48,622 nt of DNA from Herbinix sp. (GCA_029240245.1 JARBTJ010000023.1:1-48622); one strand, 5' to 3'; counted from the stretch's first letter, positions 25,358-34,866 are shown. Program-made: numbers and translations. The notes: a model not told the origin generated them from the sequence alone.

Positions 25358-25390
25358 ATTATAACTTGTTTGGAATTTAAAATATGTCAA
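25358..25390 (-). promoter_or_regulatory. spoIIG-type promoter with 21-bp spacer
   Basis: On the minus strand, TTGACA (25385-25390) and TATAAT (25358-25363) are both perfect consensus hexamers but separated by 21 bp. The Bacillus subtilis spoIIG promoter likewise has an over-long (22-bp) spacer and depends on Spo0A. The opposite-strand TGTCAAT across the -35 matches the 0A box TGTCGAA at five of seven bases. Confidence 0.65.
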
Positions 25391-25462
25391 TTTCTGGTAT
25401 CTAATCATCAATTTTCATTTACTTTATTTTACAGTATGCGTGAATTTTTGCATTTAGGGTAC

Positions 25463-25508
25463 AAAAAAAGCTGTCGGATTATTCTATTACAAATAATCTG
25501 ACAGCCTT
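25463..25508 (-). terminator. Terminator between ftsZ and spoIIGA
   Basis: On the minus strand ggctgtcagattatt pairs with aataatccgacagc, an almost unbroken stem, then ttttttt. It separates the division cluster from the sporulation operon. Confidence 0.9.
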
Positions 25509-25532
25509 AATCTCTTATGTATTAATATTTTT

Positions 25533-26774
25533 CTATTTATTATGGCGGTTCTTCTGTAAGAACTCAGGAATTTTAATACCGCTTGGATCAGTATTCGTAT
25601 TCGCAGGTGCCTTTGCCGGTTGGCTGACCGGTCGCTTGAAAGCATCGGCTTGAAAACCTGATATCGTTGACTGTGTTGGCTGACCAGCTTGTCCCGCACT
25701 TTGATAACTACTTTGTGAAGAGTAGGTGCGGTTTGGTGTTAATTCCGGTCTGACCGGATTTTGATAACCTGTAGTTTGAGTAGGACGTCTTAAGAAATCC
25801 GGTGTCTTCACCATCTCTTTATTTCTTCCGTCCAGTCCCGTAGCAATAACAGTAATTGTCGCTGTATCCGGGTTAGTATCATCAAACATAGCACCAAATA
25901 TAATATTCGCTGTATCTCCCGCTAATTCCTGAACCAAAGTAGCAGCTTCGTTTGCTTCAATCAAGCTGATATCACCGGAAATGTTGATGATAACATGGGA
26001 CGCTCCCTGAATCGTGGTTTCCAATAGAGGACTTGTGATCGCTTGCTTTACTGCATCCACACACTTGTCATCTCCGGTTCCTAAACCAATACCGATATGT
26101 GCAACGCCCTTGTCCTTCATAACTGTCTGCACATCCGCAAAGTCAAGGTTGATAAGTCCCGGTACGTTAATTAAATCGGTGATACCCTGAACACCCTGCT
26201 GTAATACCTCATCTGCTTTTCTGAGTGCATCCGGCATTGTTGTTCTGCGGTCTACGATTTCTAATAATTTATCATTCGGAATAACGATTAAGGTATCCAC
26301 ATGCTCTTTCAAACGTTCAATACCACTGAGAGCATTTGACATTCGTGTTTTCGCTTCAAAACGGAACGGCTTTGTAACGATACCTACCGTTAAAATACCA
26401 AGATCCTTGGCGATCTGAGCTACAATCGGAGCTGCACCGGTACCGGTTCCGCCACCCATTCCACAGGTAACAAACACCATATCCGCTCCTTTAATTAACT
26501 CCATTAATTGCTCTTTGCTTTCTTCCGCAGCTTTTTGTCCGATTTCCGGTTGAGCTCCGGCTCCTAGACCTTTTGTAAGCTTTTCCCCAATCTGAATGCA
26601 TTGCGGAGCCTTGCAATTTTTTAAGTGCTGCTTGTCTGTATTCACGCAAACAAATTCAACACCCAGGATATTTTCCTCTATCATTCGATTAACAGCGTTA
26701 TTACCTGCTCCTCCTACCCCAATTACGAGTATTTTAGCAGTCGTATCCGCCTCATTTGTTCTTATTTCAAGCAA
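25533..26774 (-). CDS. ftsZ: Cell division protein FtsZ
   Basis: A 413-residue tubulin-like GTPase forming the Z ring. The nucleotide motifs are [15 protein letters not shown] and the tubulin signature [12 protein letters not shown]; the T7 loop contains [14 protein letters not shown]. The conserved core ends near 320, followed by a Gln/Ser/Pro-rich linker and the C-terminal partner-binding peptide [12 protein letters not shown]. The start is TTG at 26774, after aaggagg with an 8-nt gap. It has its own upstream region (26775-27004) and a strong terminator, so it can be expressed apart from the rest of the division cluster. Confidence 0.98.
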   Translation of the reverse strand: MLEIRTNEADTTAKILVIGVGGAGNNAVNRMIEENILGVEFVCVNTDKQHLKNCKAPQCIQIGEKLTKGLGAGAQPEIGQKAAEESKEQLMELIKGADMVFVTCGMGGGTGTGAAPIVAQIAKDLGILTVGIVTKPFRFEAKTRMSNALSGIERLKEHVDTLIVIPNDKLLEIVDRRTTMPDALRKADEVLQQGVQGITDLINVPGLINLDFADVQTVMKDKGVAHIGIGLGTGDDKCVDAVKQAITSPLLETTIQGASHVIINISGDISLIEANEAATLVQELAGDTANIIFGAMFDDTNPDTATITVIATGLDGRNKEMVKTPDFLRRPTQTTGYQNPVRPELTPNRTYSSQSSYQSAGQAGQPTQSTISGFQADAFKRPVSQPAKAPANTNTDPSGIKIPEFLQKNRHNK

Positions 26775-26804
26775 GGTCTATTCCTCCTTCATCGTTTTCT
26801 TTCT

Positions 26805-26836
26805 ATTATATGAACTGTTCAAATCTTCATTGACAA
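26805..26836 (-). promoter_or_regulatory. Candidate ftsZ promoter with 20-bp spacer
   Basis: On the minus strand TTGTCA (26831-26836), then 20 bp, then TATAAT (26805-26810), about 30 bp before the TTG start. The spacer is longer than the usual 17, like the spoIIG promoter nearby. A second, weaker TTGACT with TTAAAA lies further upstream in the gap 26775-27004. Confidence 0.4.
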
Positions 26837-27004
26837 ATCATTCCATTCCCCAAAAAAACCACATCATGATGGGACAAAATGCCTACCACATACAATTTAT
26901 GGTGTTTCCCTAATCCTAATATATATAATATCTTTAAATTCCCAAATAATCAAGCATAATTTTAAAAAATATCATATATTTTAGTCAATTTTTATCTATT
27001 ATGA

Positions 27005-27754
27005 CTATTCCTCCGGTCTAGCGATAATTGCCTTCGTACCTTTAACAAATTTTCTCATATCAATCTCGTAATTCATTCCTTTTGCTTCAATTAACAGGTT
27101 TTTCAGCTCTGCGAGAGCTTCATCATAAGTACTTTTTTTCCCAAGTAAAACCTTGTTACCACCACAACCGAGCGTGACCTCATATTTACTGTTAAAGCCG
27201 ACGGTATCCACTTCTAATTCATATTTATTAATCAGCTTCGTTATATTTAGTATAACATCAAACAGTTCCTTCTTTTGTACTTCAAACTTTTCATGCAATA
27301 TGATTTTATCGTATTTAAGACCTTTGATAACCGGAATATCCTCAAAACGCTTTGATGAAGTCTCGACCACGATACCATCTTTATCAAAATATAGGTACTC
27401 ACCTAAGAATTCCACACATCCAGCAACCAGCTTTTCATAAACTGTTATACTAACAGAATGCTTGTCCATCATCTCTACCTCAATCTTCTCCACAAAGGGT
27501 ATCTTCAAATCTGCAAAATATTTATACTTTAAGTAAAGACAGAGTGAGTTAGAATCTAGTTTTGATTGAAAGATATCATCTTTTATTTCATCGGGTGTAT
27601 ATCGGGTTGCACCAACCACAGTTACTTTCTCAATATGAAAGGAATATGCAATCCATACTGTCGGAATTCCTGTCACAAGCAAGAGTATGAATAGCCGCCG
27701 GCATATTCTCTTCAGTACGCTATTTGAATTCCTTGGTTTTTTCTCACCCATCAT
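27005..27754 (-). CDS. ftsQ: Cell division protein FtsQ/DivIB
   Basis: A 249-residue bitopic membrane protein of the divisome. A short basic cytoplasmic N-terminus leads to one transmembrane helix at about 18-38 (LFILLLVTGIPTVWIAYSF). A POTRA domain follows (IEKVTVVGATRYTPDEIKDDI, ending IPFVEKIEVEMMDKHSVSITVYEKL), then the FtsQ-type beta domain (CVEFLGEYLYFDKDGIVVE, PVIKGL). It bridges FtsL/FtsB-type proteins outside the membrane. The start ATGATGGG has only a moderate SD (aaagg). It is the last gene before ftsZ and lies 119 bp behind murA, with a hairpin in the gap. Confidence 0.92.
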   Translation of the reverse strand: MMGEKKPRNSNSVLKRICRRLFILLLVTGIPTVWIAYSFHIEKVTVVGATRYTPDEIKDDIFQSKLDSNSLCLYLKYKYFADLKIPFVEKIEVEMMDKHSVSITVYEKLVAGCVEFLGEYLYFDKDGIVVETSSKRFEDIPVIKGLKYDKIILHEKFEVQKKELFDVILNITKLINKYELEVDTVGFNSKYEVTLGCGGNKVLLGKKSTYDEALAELKNLLIEAKGMNYEIDMRKFVKGTKAIIARPEE

Positions 27755-27805
27755 GGTATGTACCTTTCTTAAGGTTAATGATTAAAAGAGAAGTAAGTCG
27801 GGTAT

Positions 27806-27849
27806 GGGTTGTTGCGTAACTCAGATAAATTATGAGGCTGCAACAGCCC
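27806..27849 (-). promoter_or_regulatory. Hairpin between murA and ftsQ
   Basis: gggttgttgc (27806-27815) and gcaacagccc (27840-27849) pair with a single wobble. No T run follows on the minus strand, so it is more likely an RNA-processing or attenuating stem than a terminator. Function inferred only. Confidence 0.45.
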
Positions 27850-27873
27850 AAGTTCCCTTCTTATTGCTAACCT

Positions 27874-29154
27874 TTATGCAACATTTTCACTGCAAAATCT
27901 GATATTGGCTCCTAAGGAATTAAGATCCCTGCAAATGTCCTCATAACCGCGTTCCACACTTGTGGCTTCACGGATTACCGTTGTACCTTGTGCAGTGAGT
28001 GCAGCGATTACAAGGGCAGCTCCACCTCGTAAATCATGGGCGTCAACGATTGCGCCATGCAAATGCTTCACTCCGGTAATGATTGCTTTATTGCCGATTG
28101 CTTCCAATTCAATGTCTGCACCCATTTTCACGAGCTCTGGAACATTCTGATAACGGGATTCAAAAATACCTTCCATAATCGTACTTTTTCCATCAGCCAG
28201 ACACAAGATTGACATCAACTGAGACTGCATATCGGTCGGAAAGCCCGGATAAGGCTGGGTTTTCAGCAGCTCTATCGGAAGTGGTCTGCGTACTGAGCTT
28301 ATTTTACAATTATCATTGGAAATATCAATATTACAGCCTGTTTTTCTAAGAATTCGGATGGTTGAATCAAGATTCTTAAGTGGGACATCCGTTAATAATG
28401 CTTCTCCATACGTTGCTGCAATTGCTGTCATATATGTTCCTGCAACTATGCGGTCCGATGAAAGTGTGAATTCTACTCCGTTTAAATTCTTAACACCTTC
28501 TACCTGAAGATAGGCAGAGCCTTTACCGCAAATCCTAGCACCAGCCTCAATGAGATAATCACACAATTCAATTACCTCCGGTTCCCTCGCTGCATTGAAA
28601 ATTCTTGTGGTTCCCGTGGAAAGCACTGCAGCCATAATTACATTCTGAGTTGCACCTACACTTGGGAAATCAAAGAAAATGTCATTTCCGGTTATTCCGG
28701 ATGTATAGCAATGAAGTATGGTTTCCTCCTCGTCTTCAAATTCCTGAATAACATTCATTTTCTTAATCGCATTCAAATGAAAATCAATTGGTCGCTTCCC
28801 TATCGAGCAACCACCCGGATATGCAATGGTAACCTCATGGCATCTGCCGATTAAAGCACCCAGAAAATAAATAGAACTGCGCATCTTCTGCACAGAATCA
28901 TCGGAAACCTTTGTTGAAGTTACCGTTGTGCTGTCTATATAAAGTGTATTCCCGTCCCATGTGGCTATACACCCCAGACTCCTAAGTATTTCTACCATAT
29001 AAAATACATCCAGTATTTTAGGACAGTTCTTTAGTACTGTAGTTCCTTTATTCAAAATAGTAGCAGCAATAATTGGTAGTGCTGCATTCTTTGAACCTTG
29101 TATTTTCAACTCACCCTTTAACTGCTCCCCGCCGATTACTTCAATACTCGACAT
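27874..29154 (-). CDS. murA: UDP-N-acetylglucosamine 1-carboxyvinyltransferase MurA
   Basis: A 426-residue enzyme transferring enolpyruvate from PEP to UDP-GlcNAc, the first committed peptidoglycan step. The N-terminal GGEQLKGELKIQGSKNAALP holds the catalytic lysine/asparagine pair. The PEP-reactive cysteine is in AYPGGCSIGKRPIDFHL, so it should be fosfomycin-sensitive unless otherwise protected. The C-terminal RGGAALVIAALTAQG and RGYEDICRDLNSLGA are standard. The SD is poor (ggggtgtg), suggesting coupling to ftsW upstream (69 bp). Location between ftsW and ftsQ is common in clostridial division clusters. Confidence 0.97.
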   Translation of the reverse strand: MSSIEVIGGEQLKGELKIQGSKNAALPIIAATILNKGTTVLKNCPKILDVFYMVEILRSLGCIATWDGNTLYIDSTTVTSTKVSDDSVQKMRSSIYFLGALIGRCHEVTIAYPGGCSIGKRPIDFHLNAIKKMNVIQEFEDEEETILHCYTSGITGNDIFFDFPSVGATQNVIMAAVLSTGTTRIFNAAREPEVIELCDYLIEAGARICGKGSAYLQVEGVKNLNGVEFTLSSDRIVAGTYMTAIAATYGEALLTDVPLKNLDSTIRILRKTGCNIDISNDNCKISSVRRPLPIELLKTQPYPGFPTDMQSQLMSILCLADGKSTIMEGIFESRYQNVPELVKMGADIELEAIGNKAIITGVKHLHGAIVDAHDLRGGAALVIAALTAQGTTVIREATSVERGYEDICRDLNSLGANIRFCSENVA

Positions 29155-29223
29155 AGCACACCCCAGACAAATTAGGAAATATACTACTACTATATGAGTT
29201 CTATTTTGTCCGCGTGAATCGGG

Positions 29224-30366
29224 TCATCGTTCTCCCTTGATCTGATTGGAAATACTAAGCACAATTCCCATCTCGAACAGGATTACCATGACCGAGCTTC
29301 CCCCGTAGCTGATGAACGGCAACGGTATACCGGTGGACGGTATGGTGTTAGTAACAACCGCAATATTTAACAAAACCTGGATGGCTATATGAGCAAGTAC
29401 TCCGGTAGCGATTAAACCACCAAGCAAATCAGGTGCATTGATGGCGATGATAAAAATACGCCAAATCATTAATATAAACAGTAAAATGAGAGCGAAGGCC
29501 CCGAATAAGCCAAGTTCCTCACAGATAACGGAAAAAATCATATCATTATGAGATTCCGGAATGAAGCCAAGCTTCTGCATGCTTTCTCCTAGCCCTTTTC
29601 CGAATATACCACCGGATCCAATTGCGTATAACCCCTGCAATATCTGATAACCTTTTTCTTCCGTTTCAACATTCAGCCAAACAGTGATACGCTCACTTCG
29701 GTAAGATACAAAAAAGATGAAAATGGCACCAATTGCTCCGAATAATAGTCCGGAAATGATATAATATGCTTTTTTCTTACTGGCTACAAAACAGATGGAA
29801 ACCATAATAACACCGATTACCAGAGCTGTTGAAAAGTTTTCTATTAATATAAGACCAAGTAAAGGAACAATAAATAGAACAACCCTTAAAAATCCGCGGA
29901 ATTTATCCAATTTCCTTGGGGCTATATTAACTATGTAGGCAGTAAAAATGATTACTGCTATCTTGGTTAGCTCCGACGGTTGGAAATTACCGAGCGGTCC
30001 AAGGCTGATCCAACGTTTTGCTCCTTTAATCACTTCACCGAATATCAACACATATATCTGTAAAAAAATACAAAGAATATATAATATAGTAATCGGCTTC
30101 AACCTTATAACGGGAAGGTTCGTCACATATATTCGATAATCAATCTTTGATACAAACAGCATGATGAGAATTCCGGCACCACCGAATAACGCCTGTCTTT
30201 GAAGAAAATGAGTAGCATCATCATAGATTCTCTGTGCGTTATAGGAACTAGTGCTGTAAATCATGACCAAGCCAAAGCACACCATAAATAAAATCAAAAA
30301 TAAAAGGCTGTAATCATAATAACTATGCAGTTTCTTTTTATTTGTTTCCCCAGCTGTTCTGTTCAT
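29224..30366 (-). CDS. ftsW: FtsW/SpoVE-family peptidoglycan glycosyltransferase
   Basis: A 380-residue SEDS polymerase with about ten transmembrane helices that joins lipid II into glycan strands, working with a class B PBP at the septum. Motifs: LVMIYSTSSYNAQ near the start, GAKRWISLGPLGNFQPSELTK mid-protein, NDMIFSVICEELGLFGA, and the C-terminal PSTGIPLPFISYGGSS. It could serve division (FtsW) or spore cortex (SpoVE); the family cannot be split from sequence alone, but the position after murD inside the cluster fits either. 17 bp behind murD. Confidence 0.93.
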   Translation of the reverse strand: MNRTAGETNKKKLHSYYDYSLLFLILFMVCFGLVMIYSTSSYNAQRIYDDATHFLQRQALFGGAGILIMLFVSKIDYRIYVTNLPVIRLKPITILYILCIFLQIYVLIFGEVIKGAKRWISLGPLGNFQPSELTKIAVIIFTAYIVNIAPRKLDKFRGFLRVVLFIVPLLGLILIENFSTALVIGVIMVSICFVASKKKAYYIISGLLFGAIGAIFIFFVSYRSERITVWLNVETEEKGYQILQGLYAIGSGGIFGKGLGESMQKLGFIPESHNDMIFSVICEELGLFGAFALILLFILMIWRIFIIAINAPDLLGGLIATGVLAHIAIQVLLNIAVVTNTIPSTGIPLPFISYGGSSVMVILFEMGIVLSISNQIKGER

Positions 30367-30383
30367 CTACCAACACTCCCGAT

Positions 30384-31745
30384 CTACCTAAGCATCTCCC
30401 TAACATATTCCTTAAATAATCTACCACGCTGTTCGTAATTATCAAACATTCCCCAGCTAGCGCAAGCCGGCGATAATAAAACTGCATCTCCCGGTACTGC
30501 ATTTTCTGCACTGATTCTTACTGCCTCCGCTAAGCTATCTACCATGATGATATCATGAAAACCATGCTTTTTGGCAGTATCCGCGATTTTATTCTTGGTT
30601 TGACCAAGTAATACAAGCAATTTAATTTTACCGTGAAAGGCTTCTACCCATTCATCAAACTCTGATTTCTTATCATAACCACCGCCGATTAATATGGTAG
30701 GACTTTTCATTGCTTGCACAGCTTTTATCGATGCATCCGGATTGGTCCCCTTCGAGTCATTGTAATAATTAACTCCATCAATCTTCTCTACAAATTCAAT
30801 TCGATGCTCAACCGCCTGAAATGTGGTTATAGCCTTCTTTATGTATTCCATAGGAACGCCCATAAAATCAGCAATACCTACTGCAGCCATAACATTTTCA
30901 TAATTATGCTTTCCTATGATATTTAATTCGTTCACATTGCATACCTGAATTTTAGTACTGTTATCGTTAAAAATAATTTCTTCTCCATCTACATATAGAC
31001 CATGCTCCAATTGCCTTTCGCTACTGAAGAATAAAACCTTGGTGTGCAACCTTTCAGCCATGTTTCGGAGGATTTCATCCTCATAATTTAATATACACAG
31101 TTCGGACATCGTCTGATTTAAGGTAACATTTTCTTTCATCTGAATATAATTATCCATCGTATGATGACGATTTAAATGGTCCGGTGTGATATTCAAAATT
31201 GCACTGGCCACCGGTTTAAAATCTTGAATCGTCTCTAGTTGAAAGCTTGATAATTCCGCAACTATCACAGCCTGATCTGTCGTTTGTAATGCGATATCGG
31301 TATAAGGATTTCCTATATTCCCCACCACATAAACCTCATCATAATATGTTTTCATGATTTCACCTAATAATGAGGTTGTCGTAGTCTTTCCGTTGGTACC
31401 GGTAATTCCAACAATTCTACCTCTGGAAAACCGATATGCTAATTCTATTTCGCCCCATACAGGGATGTTCTTTGCTTTGATCCGTTCCACGTCCGGATGA
31501 TCTATCGCTATCCCCGGGCTGATGATTAATAAATCTATGGTTCCAATTAATTCATCGGAAATTTCGCCAGTAACCAGCATAAAGTTATGCTTTATATTGA
31601 ATTTACCAACAAAATCACAAGCCGTTAAATTTGTATTTGAATCATACATAACTACAAAAGCTTCCTGACTCTGTAAAAGACTTGTTGCAGAAATACCGCT
31701 TTTTCCGGCACCAAATACCAGAACTCTTTTATCCTTTAAGAACAT
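30384..31745 (-). CDS. murD: UDP-N-acetylmuramoylalanine--D-glutamate ligase MurD
   Basis: A 453-residue Mur ligase adding D-glutamate to UDP-MurNAc-L-Ala. The N-terminal Rossmann-like UDP-binding domain starts VLVFGAGKSGISATSLL. The ATP P-loop is GITGTNGKTTTTSLL, followed by VGNIGNP and ELSSFQLE. The catalytic/metal region has NITPDHLNRHHTM and the C-terminal domain has YNDSKGTNPDASIKAV and LLSPACASWGMFDNYEQRG. All family motifs are intact. 23 bp behind mraY. Confidence 0.97.
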   Translation of the reverse strand: MFLKDKRVLVFGAGKSGISATSLLQSQEAFVVMYDSNTNLTACDFVGKFNIKHNFMLVTGEISDELIGTIDLLIISPGIAIDHPDVERIKAKNIPVWGEIELAYRFSRGRIVGITGTNGKTTTTSLLGEIMKTYYDEVYVVGNIGNPYTDIALQTTDQAVIVAELSSFQLETIQDFKPVASAILNITPDHLNRHHTMDNYIQMKENVTLNQTMSELCILNYEDEILRNMAERLHTKVLFFSSERQLEHGLYVDGEEIIFNDNSTKIQVCNVNELNIIGKHNYENVMAAVGIADFMGVPMEYIKKAITTFQAVEHRIEFVEKIDGVNYYNDSKGTNPDASIKAVQAMKSPTILIGGGYDKKSEFDEWVEAFHGKIKLLVLLGQTKNKIADTAKKHGFHDIIMVDSLAEAVRISAENAVPGDAVLLSPACASWGMFDNYEQRGRLFKEYVREMLR

Positions 31746-31768
31746 AGTAATCCATCCCTTTTCGCAAT

Positions 31769-32737
31769 TTAATTAATACCCATCAAAGCAACTAAGCATA
31801 AGATAGCCGTTATGATTGAAAATACCGCAACTACTCTGGTCTCCGACCACCCCATTAGTTCAAAATGGTGATGAATGGGGGCCATCTTGAAGATTCTTTT
31901 CCCTCCGGTTAGTTTATAATAACCTACCTGAAGTATAACAGACATTACTTCTACCAGATAGACGAGAGCCACGATAAGAAGGAACAAAGGCATCTGTAGC
32001 ATATACGCAGTCGCTGCAACAAATCCTCCTAATGCCAAGGAACCGGTATCACCCATAAAAACCTTAGCAGGATAAACGTTATATAGGAGGAATGCAAGAA
32101 GGCTGCCTGCTACTGCTCCAGTAATCGGTGACAAACCGCTTTTTGTTCCTATTGCAACTACGGTAAAGAAAGTTGCTATGAGTACTGTTACACTGGATTC
32201 CAAACCATCCAGACCATCGGTAAAATTTGATCCATTTACAGTTCCCAGAATAACAATAAAGAACATGGGCAGGAATAAATAGGGCATATCTAAATATAAT
32301 CCGCCGGAAAAAGGAATTAGCATCTTTGTACCAACATGCGTAAAGTTTATTAAATAATATCCGAAAATAGCCGTTACCAATATCTGTCCCAATAGCTTCT
32401 GCCATGCACGAAGTCCCATGGATCGCTTCATTACCACCTTTATGTAATCATCCATAAATCCGATAATGCCAAATCCGATTGTAACAAAAAGCACCGGCAC
32501 GATATCCATATAATCCTTGATAAATAATATGGAGGATATAGAAATGCTTAATACAATGACGATACCGCCCATTGTCGGTGTTCCTGATTTTTTCAAATGG
32601 GATTCCGGTCCATCCTGTCTTACATATTGACCAAATTTTAATTTCCGAAGAAAGGGTATCAGCAGGGGACAAAGTACCACACATACTGCAAATGAAATAA
32701 TTACCGGTAAAACGACTCCAAAATCCGTAAAATTCAT
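31769..32737 (-). CDS. mraY: Phospho-N-acetylmuramoyl-pentapeptide-transferase MraY
   Basis: A 322-residue integral membrane enzyme making lipid I from UDP-MurNAc-pentapeptide and undecaprenyl phosphate. Ten transmembrane helices are expected; signature segments are KKSGTPTMGGIVI, the Asp pair GFMDDYIKV, NGSNFTDGLDGL, FMGDTGSLALGG and KMAPIHHHFELMGW. I place the start at ATG 32737, which follows gggag by five bases; an in-frame ATG four codons earlier has a poorer site. A 179-bp gap separates it from spoVD and holds a candidate promoter and a perfect hairpin. Confidence 0.96.
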   Translation of the reverse strand: MNFTDFGVVLPVIISFAVCVVLCPLLIPFLRKLKFGQYVRQDGPESHLKKSGTPTMGGIVIVLSISISSILFIKDYMDIVPVLFVTIGFGIIGFMDDYIKVVMKRSMGLRAWQKLLGQILVTAIFGYYLINFTHVGTKMLIPFSGGLYLDMPYLFLPMFFIVILGTVNGSNFTDGLDGLESSVTVLIATFFTVVAIGTKSGLSPITGAVAGSLLAFLLYNVYPAKVFMGDTGSLALGGFVAATAYMLQMPLFLLIVALVYLVEVMSVILQVGYYKLTGGKRIFKMAPIHHHFELMGWSETRVVAVFSIITAILCLVALMGIN

Positions 32738-32803
32738 GTTAACTCCCATCTGCCCATATATAAGGGCAACATTCTTATGTATTAATCATTTGTCCTATAT
32801 TAG

Positions 32804-32877
32804 TCTGAACTTCATGCTGTTTGGCAAGTCGCTATGATTATGTAAGTAGCATGAAGTTCAGATGAACTTAAGTTCAT
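32804..32877. promoter_or_regulatory. Hairpin and adjoining 16-bp palindrome in the mraY leader
   Basis: tctgaacttcatgct (32804-32818) and agcatgaagttcaga (32848-32862) form a perfect 15-bp stem. atgaacttaagttcat (32862-32877) is a perfect palindrome sharing the gaactt/aagttc motif. No T run follows on the minus strand. It may be an operator pair or an RNA stabiliser. Confidence 0.55.
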
Positions 32878-32885
32878 AGTAAGCT

Positions 32886-32914
32886 ATTATACTTGATAAC
32901 ATTTGAAAAAACAA
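32886..32914 (-). promoter_or_regulatory. Candidate internal promoter ahead of mraY
   Basis: On the minus strand TTGTTT (32909-32914), 17 bp, TATAAT (32886-32891), immediately after spoVD. It would let mraY-murD-ftsW-murA-ftsQ be expressed apart from the mraZ promoter. Confidence 0.45.
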
Positions 32915-32916
32915 TA

Positions 32917-34866
32917 TTAATTATAATACAAAATAAGATCACTTTCTTTCTCCACAATTTCCCCCGGAAGCGGGAACTGTTCCATTACGGTATCCCCTTC
33001 TCCGAGAGGATATGTTTCACCAAATTCATATATTTTCAGAATATCTTTTACTTCTGATTTTGTTTTTCCCACAAAATCAGGTACAACAAAGCTTCCGACA
33101 TTAAATTGTTCTTTCTCTGTTTCTGTATAGTTTTCTTCAATACCCATATAAGGAAGAATATTATCGAATAATTCGGAGATCACGGGTGCTGCTATTGTAC
33201 CACCATAATATATTCCGGTCGGCTCGTCGATTAACACGAGAGCAATTAGCTGAGGATCATTCGCAGGTGCAAACCCTATAAAAGAGGAAATGTATTTTCC
33301 GCTTCTTCTCGGAAGCTTTTCGGAGGTTGCAGTCTTACCGCCCACACGAAATCCGGGAAGATAAGCCCGTTTTCCTGTTCCATCGGATACAACGGCTTCT
33401 AATAGTTCTTTCATCTGTTCCGAGGTTTCCTTGGAAATTACTCCGCTTGTGGTCTTATAATCCAGCGCTCTGACTACGCTTTCGTCAGCCGTCCTGATTT
33501 CCACACCCAGATGGGGTGTTACCAGGGTTCCTCCATTCACGATTGCACTTCCCGCTACCAAGAGCTGCAGTGGTGTTATCTGAAAGGACTGGCCAAAGGA
33601 CATAGTAGCCAGCTCAACAGCTCCTACATTTTCAGGCTTATGCATGATGGAATTGGCTTCACCGGGAAGATCCACTCCGGTTTTATCAAACAGACCTAAA
33701 AGGTTATAATAGGTATACATTTTATCTACACCAACCCTGGCTCCGATTTCCATGAATACAGGGTTGCAGGAATTTTTAATCCCATCGACAAAGGTTTGGC
33801 TTCCGTGTCCACCCGCCTTATGACAACGAATAATACGATCCTCCACCTTTTTATATCCGGGGCAGAAAAAGGTATCCGTGTACTTTACCACCTTTTCCTC
33901 TAAGGCCGCGGTTGCAGTAACTATTTTAAATGCAGAACCAGGGTCATAAGTATCGCTGATACAGGCATTTCTCCACATTCCATTAAGTAATTGATTCATC
34001 TTTTCGGAAGTTAATGTCTCGCCTTCATATTCAGCCGCAATTTCATCAATTAATGTATAAGGATCATTTAAATTAAATTCGGGCTCATTGACTATCGCAT
34101 AAATTTCACCATTTTGAGGATTCATGACAATCAGCTTTACATTATTGGCATTCTTAGCTTCCCTTACTTTTTTGGCAACCTGTTGTGCATACTCTTGAAT
34201 ATTAACATCAAGACTTATGTGCAAATCATTCCCAGCCTGGGGCTCAATTCTGTCTTCCGCAGCATTTTCAATCTCCAGACCGTAAGCAGTAGTTAGCGTC
34301 AAAATGGTCCCGTCGATTCCCTTTAGGAATTGATCGTACTTTACTTCAAGTCCGATGATCCCCTGATTATCACTGCCGGTAAAGCCGATTACCTTGGAAG
34401 CCAGGCTACCATATGGATAATAACGTTTATAGTCCTCATCTACCATTACTCCGTCCAAATCATATTCTCTAATTTTATCCGCTATTTCTTTATCAACATT
34501 GGATTTGACACGTTCAATGGAGGAAATTTTTTCTACTCTTTTCCTTACTCTTTCCTCAGTTAAGCCAAGCTCCTTTGATAACACTTCAATGACTCGTTCC
34601 GGATCGGTTATCTGGCTGTGTATTACCGATATGGTACATACGGGTTTGTTCGTAGCTATTTCCACGCCATTTCTGTCGTAAATACTTCCTCGTTCCGCTT
34701 TAATTGCTCTCTCTCTTTCATGAAGTGCCTGAGCTCGTGCCGCATAATCTTCTGATTTAAATATCATCAAATATCCCAATCGTACTGTTAGTAACACAGC
34801 AGCCATAATAATTATGCTGACTACTAACAAGGAGTTCCTTCTATTATAGGTCCTATTTCTTGCCAT
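32917..34866 (-). CDS. spoVD: Class B penicillin-binding protein with PASTA domain (SpoVD-like)
   Basis: A 649-residue transpeptidase. One transmembrane helix at about 12-35, then the PBP dimerisation domain (RAIKAERGSIYDRNGVEIA). The transpeptidase has SxxK in YDPGSAFKIVTA, SxN in IKNSCNPVFME, and VGGKTATSEK where the third motif is KTA rather than KTG, a variation I recall in clostridial SpoVD-like proteins. A single C-terminal PASTA domain (about 590-649, VVPDFVGKTKSEVKDIL) fits SpoVD, which builds spore cortex, though a division role is possible. Weak SD (aaggtt). It follows a second class B PBP gene by 65 bp. Confidence 0.92.
   Translation of the reverse strand: MARNRTYNRRNSLLVVSIIIMAAVLLTVRLGYLMIFKSEDYAARAQALHERERAIKAERGSIYDRNGVEIATNKPVCTISVIHSQITDPERVIEVLSKELGLTEERVRKRVEKISSIERVKSNVDKEIADKIREYDLDGVMVDEDYKRYYPYGSLASKVIGFTGSDNQGIIGLEVKYDQFLKGIDGTILTLTTAYGLEIENAAEDRIEPQAGNDLHISLDVNIQEYAQQVAKKVREAKNANNVKLIVMNPQNGEIYAIVNEPEFNLNDPYTLIDEIAAEYEGETLTSEKMNQLLNGMWRNACISDTYDPGSAFKIVTATAALEEKVVKYTDTFFCPGYKKVEDRIIRCHKAGGHGSQTFVDGIKNSCNPVFMEIGARVGVDKMYTYYNLLGLFDKTGVDLPGEANSIMHKPENVGAVELATMSFGQSFQITPLQLLVAGSAIVNGGTLVTPHLGVEIRTADESVVRALDYKTTSGVISKETSEQMKELLEAVVSDGTGKRAYLPGFRVGGKTATSEKLPRRSGKYISSFIGFAPANDPQLIALVLIDEPTGIYYGGTIAAPVISELFDNILPYMGIEENYTETEKEQFNVGSFVVPDFVGKTKSEVKDILKIYEFGETYPLGEGDTVMEQFPLPGEIVEKESDLILYYN

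Noticed and set aside
27806..27849. T-box or terminator between murA and ftsQ
   Set aside because: No T-box sequence, no specifier stem and no T run after the hairpin.
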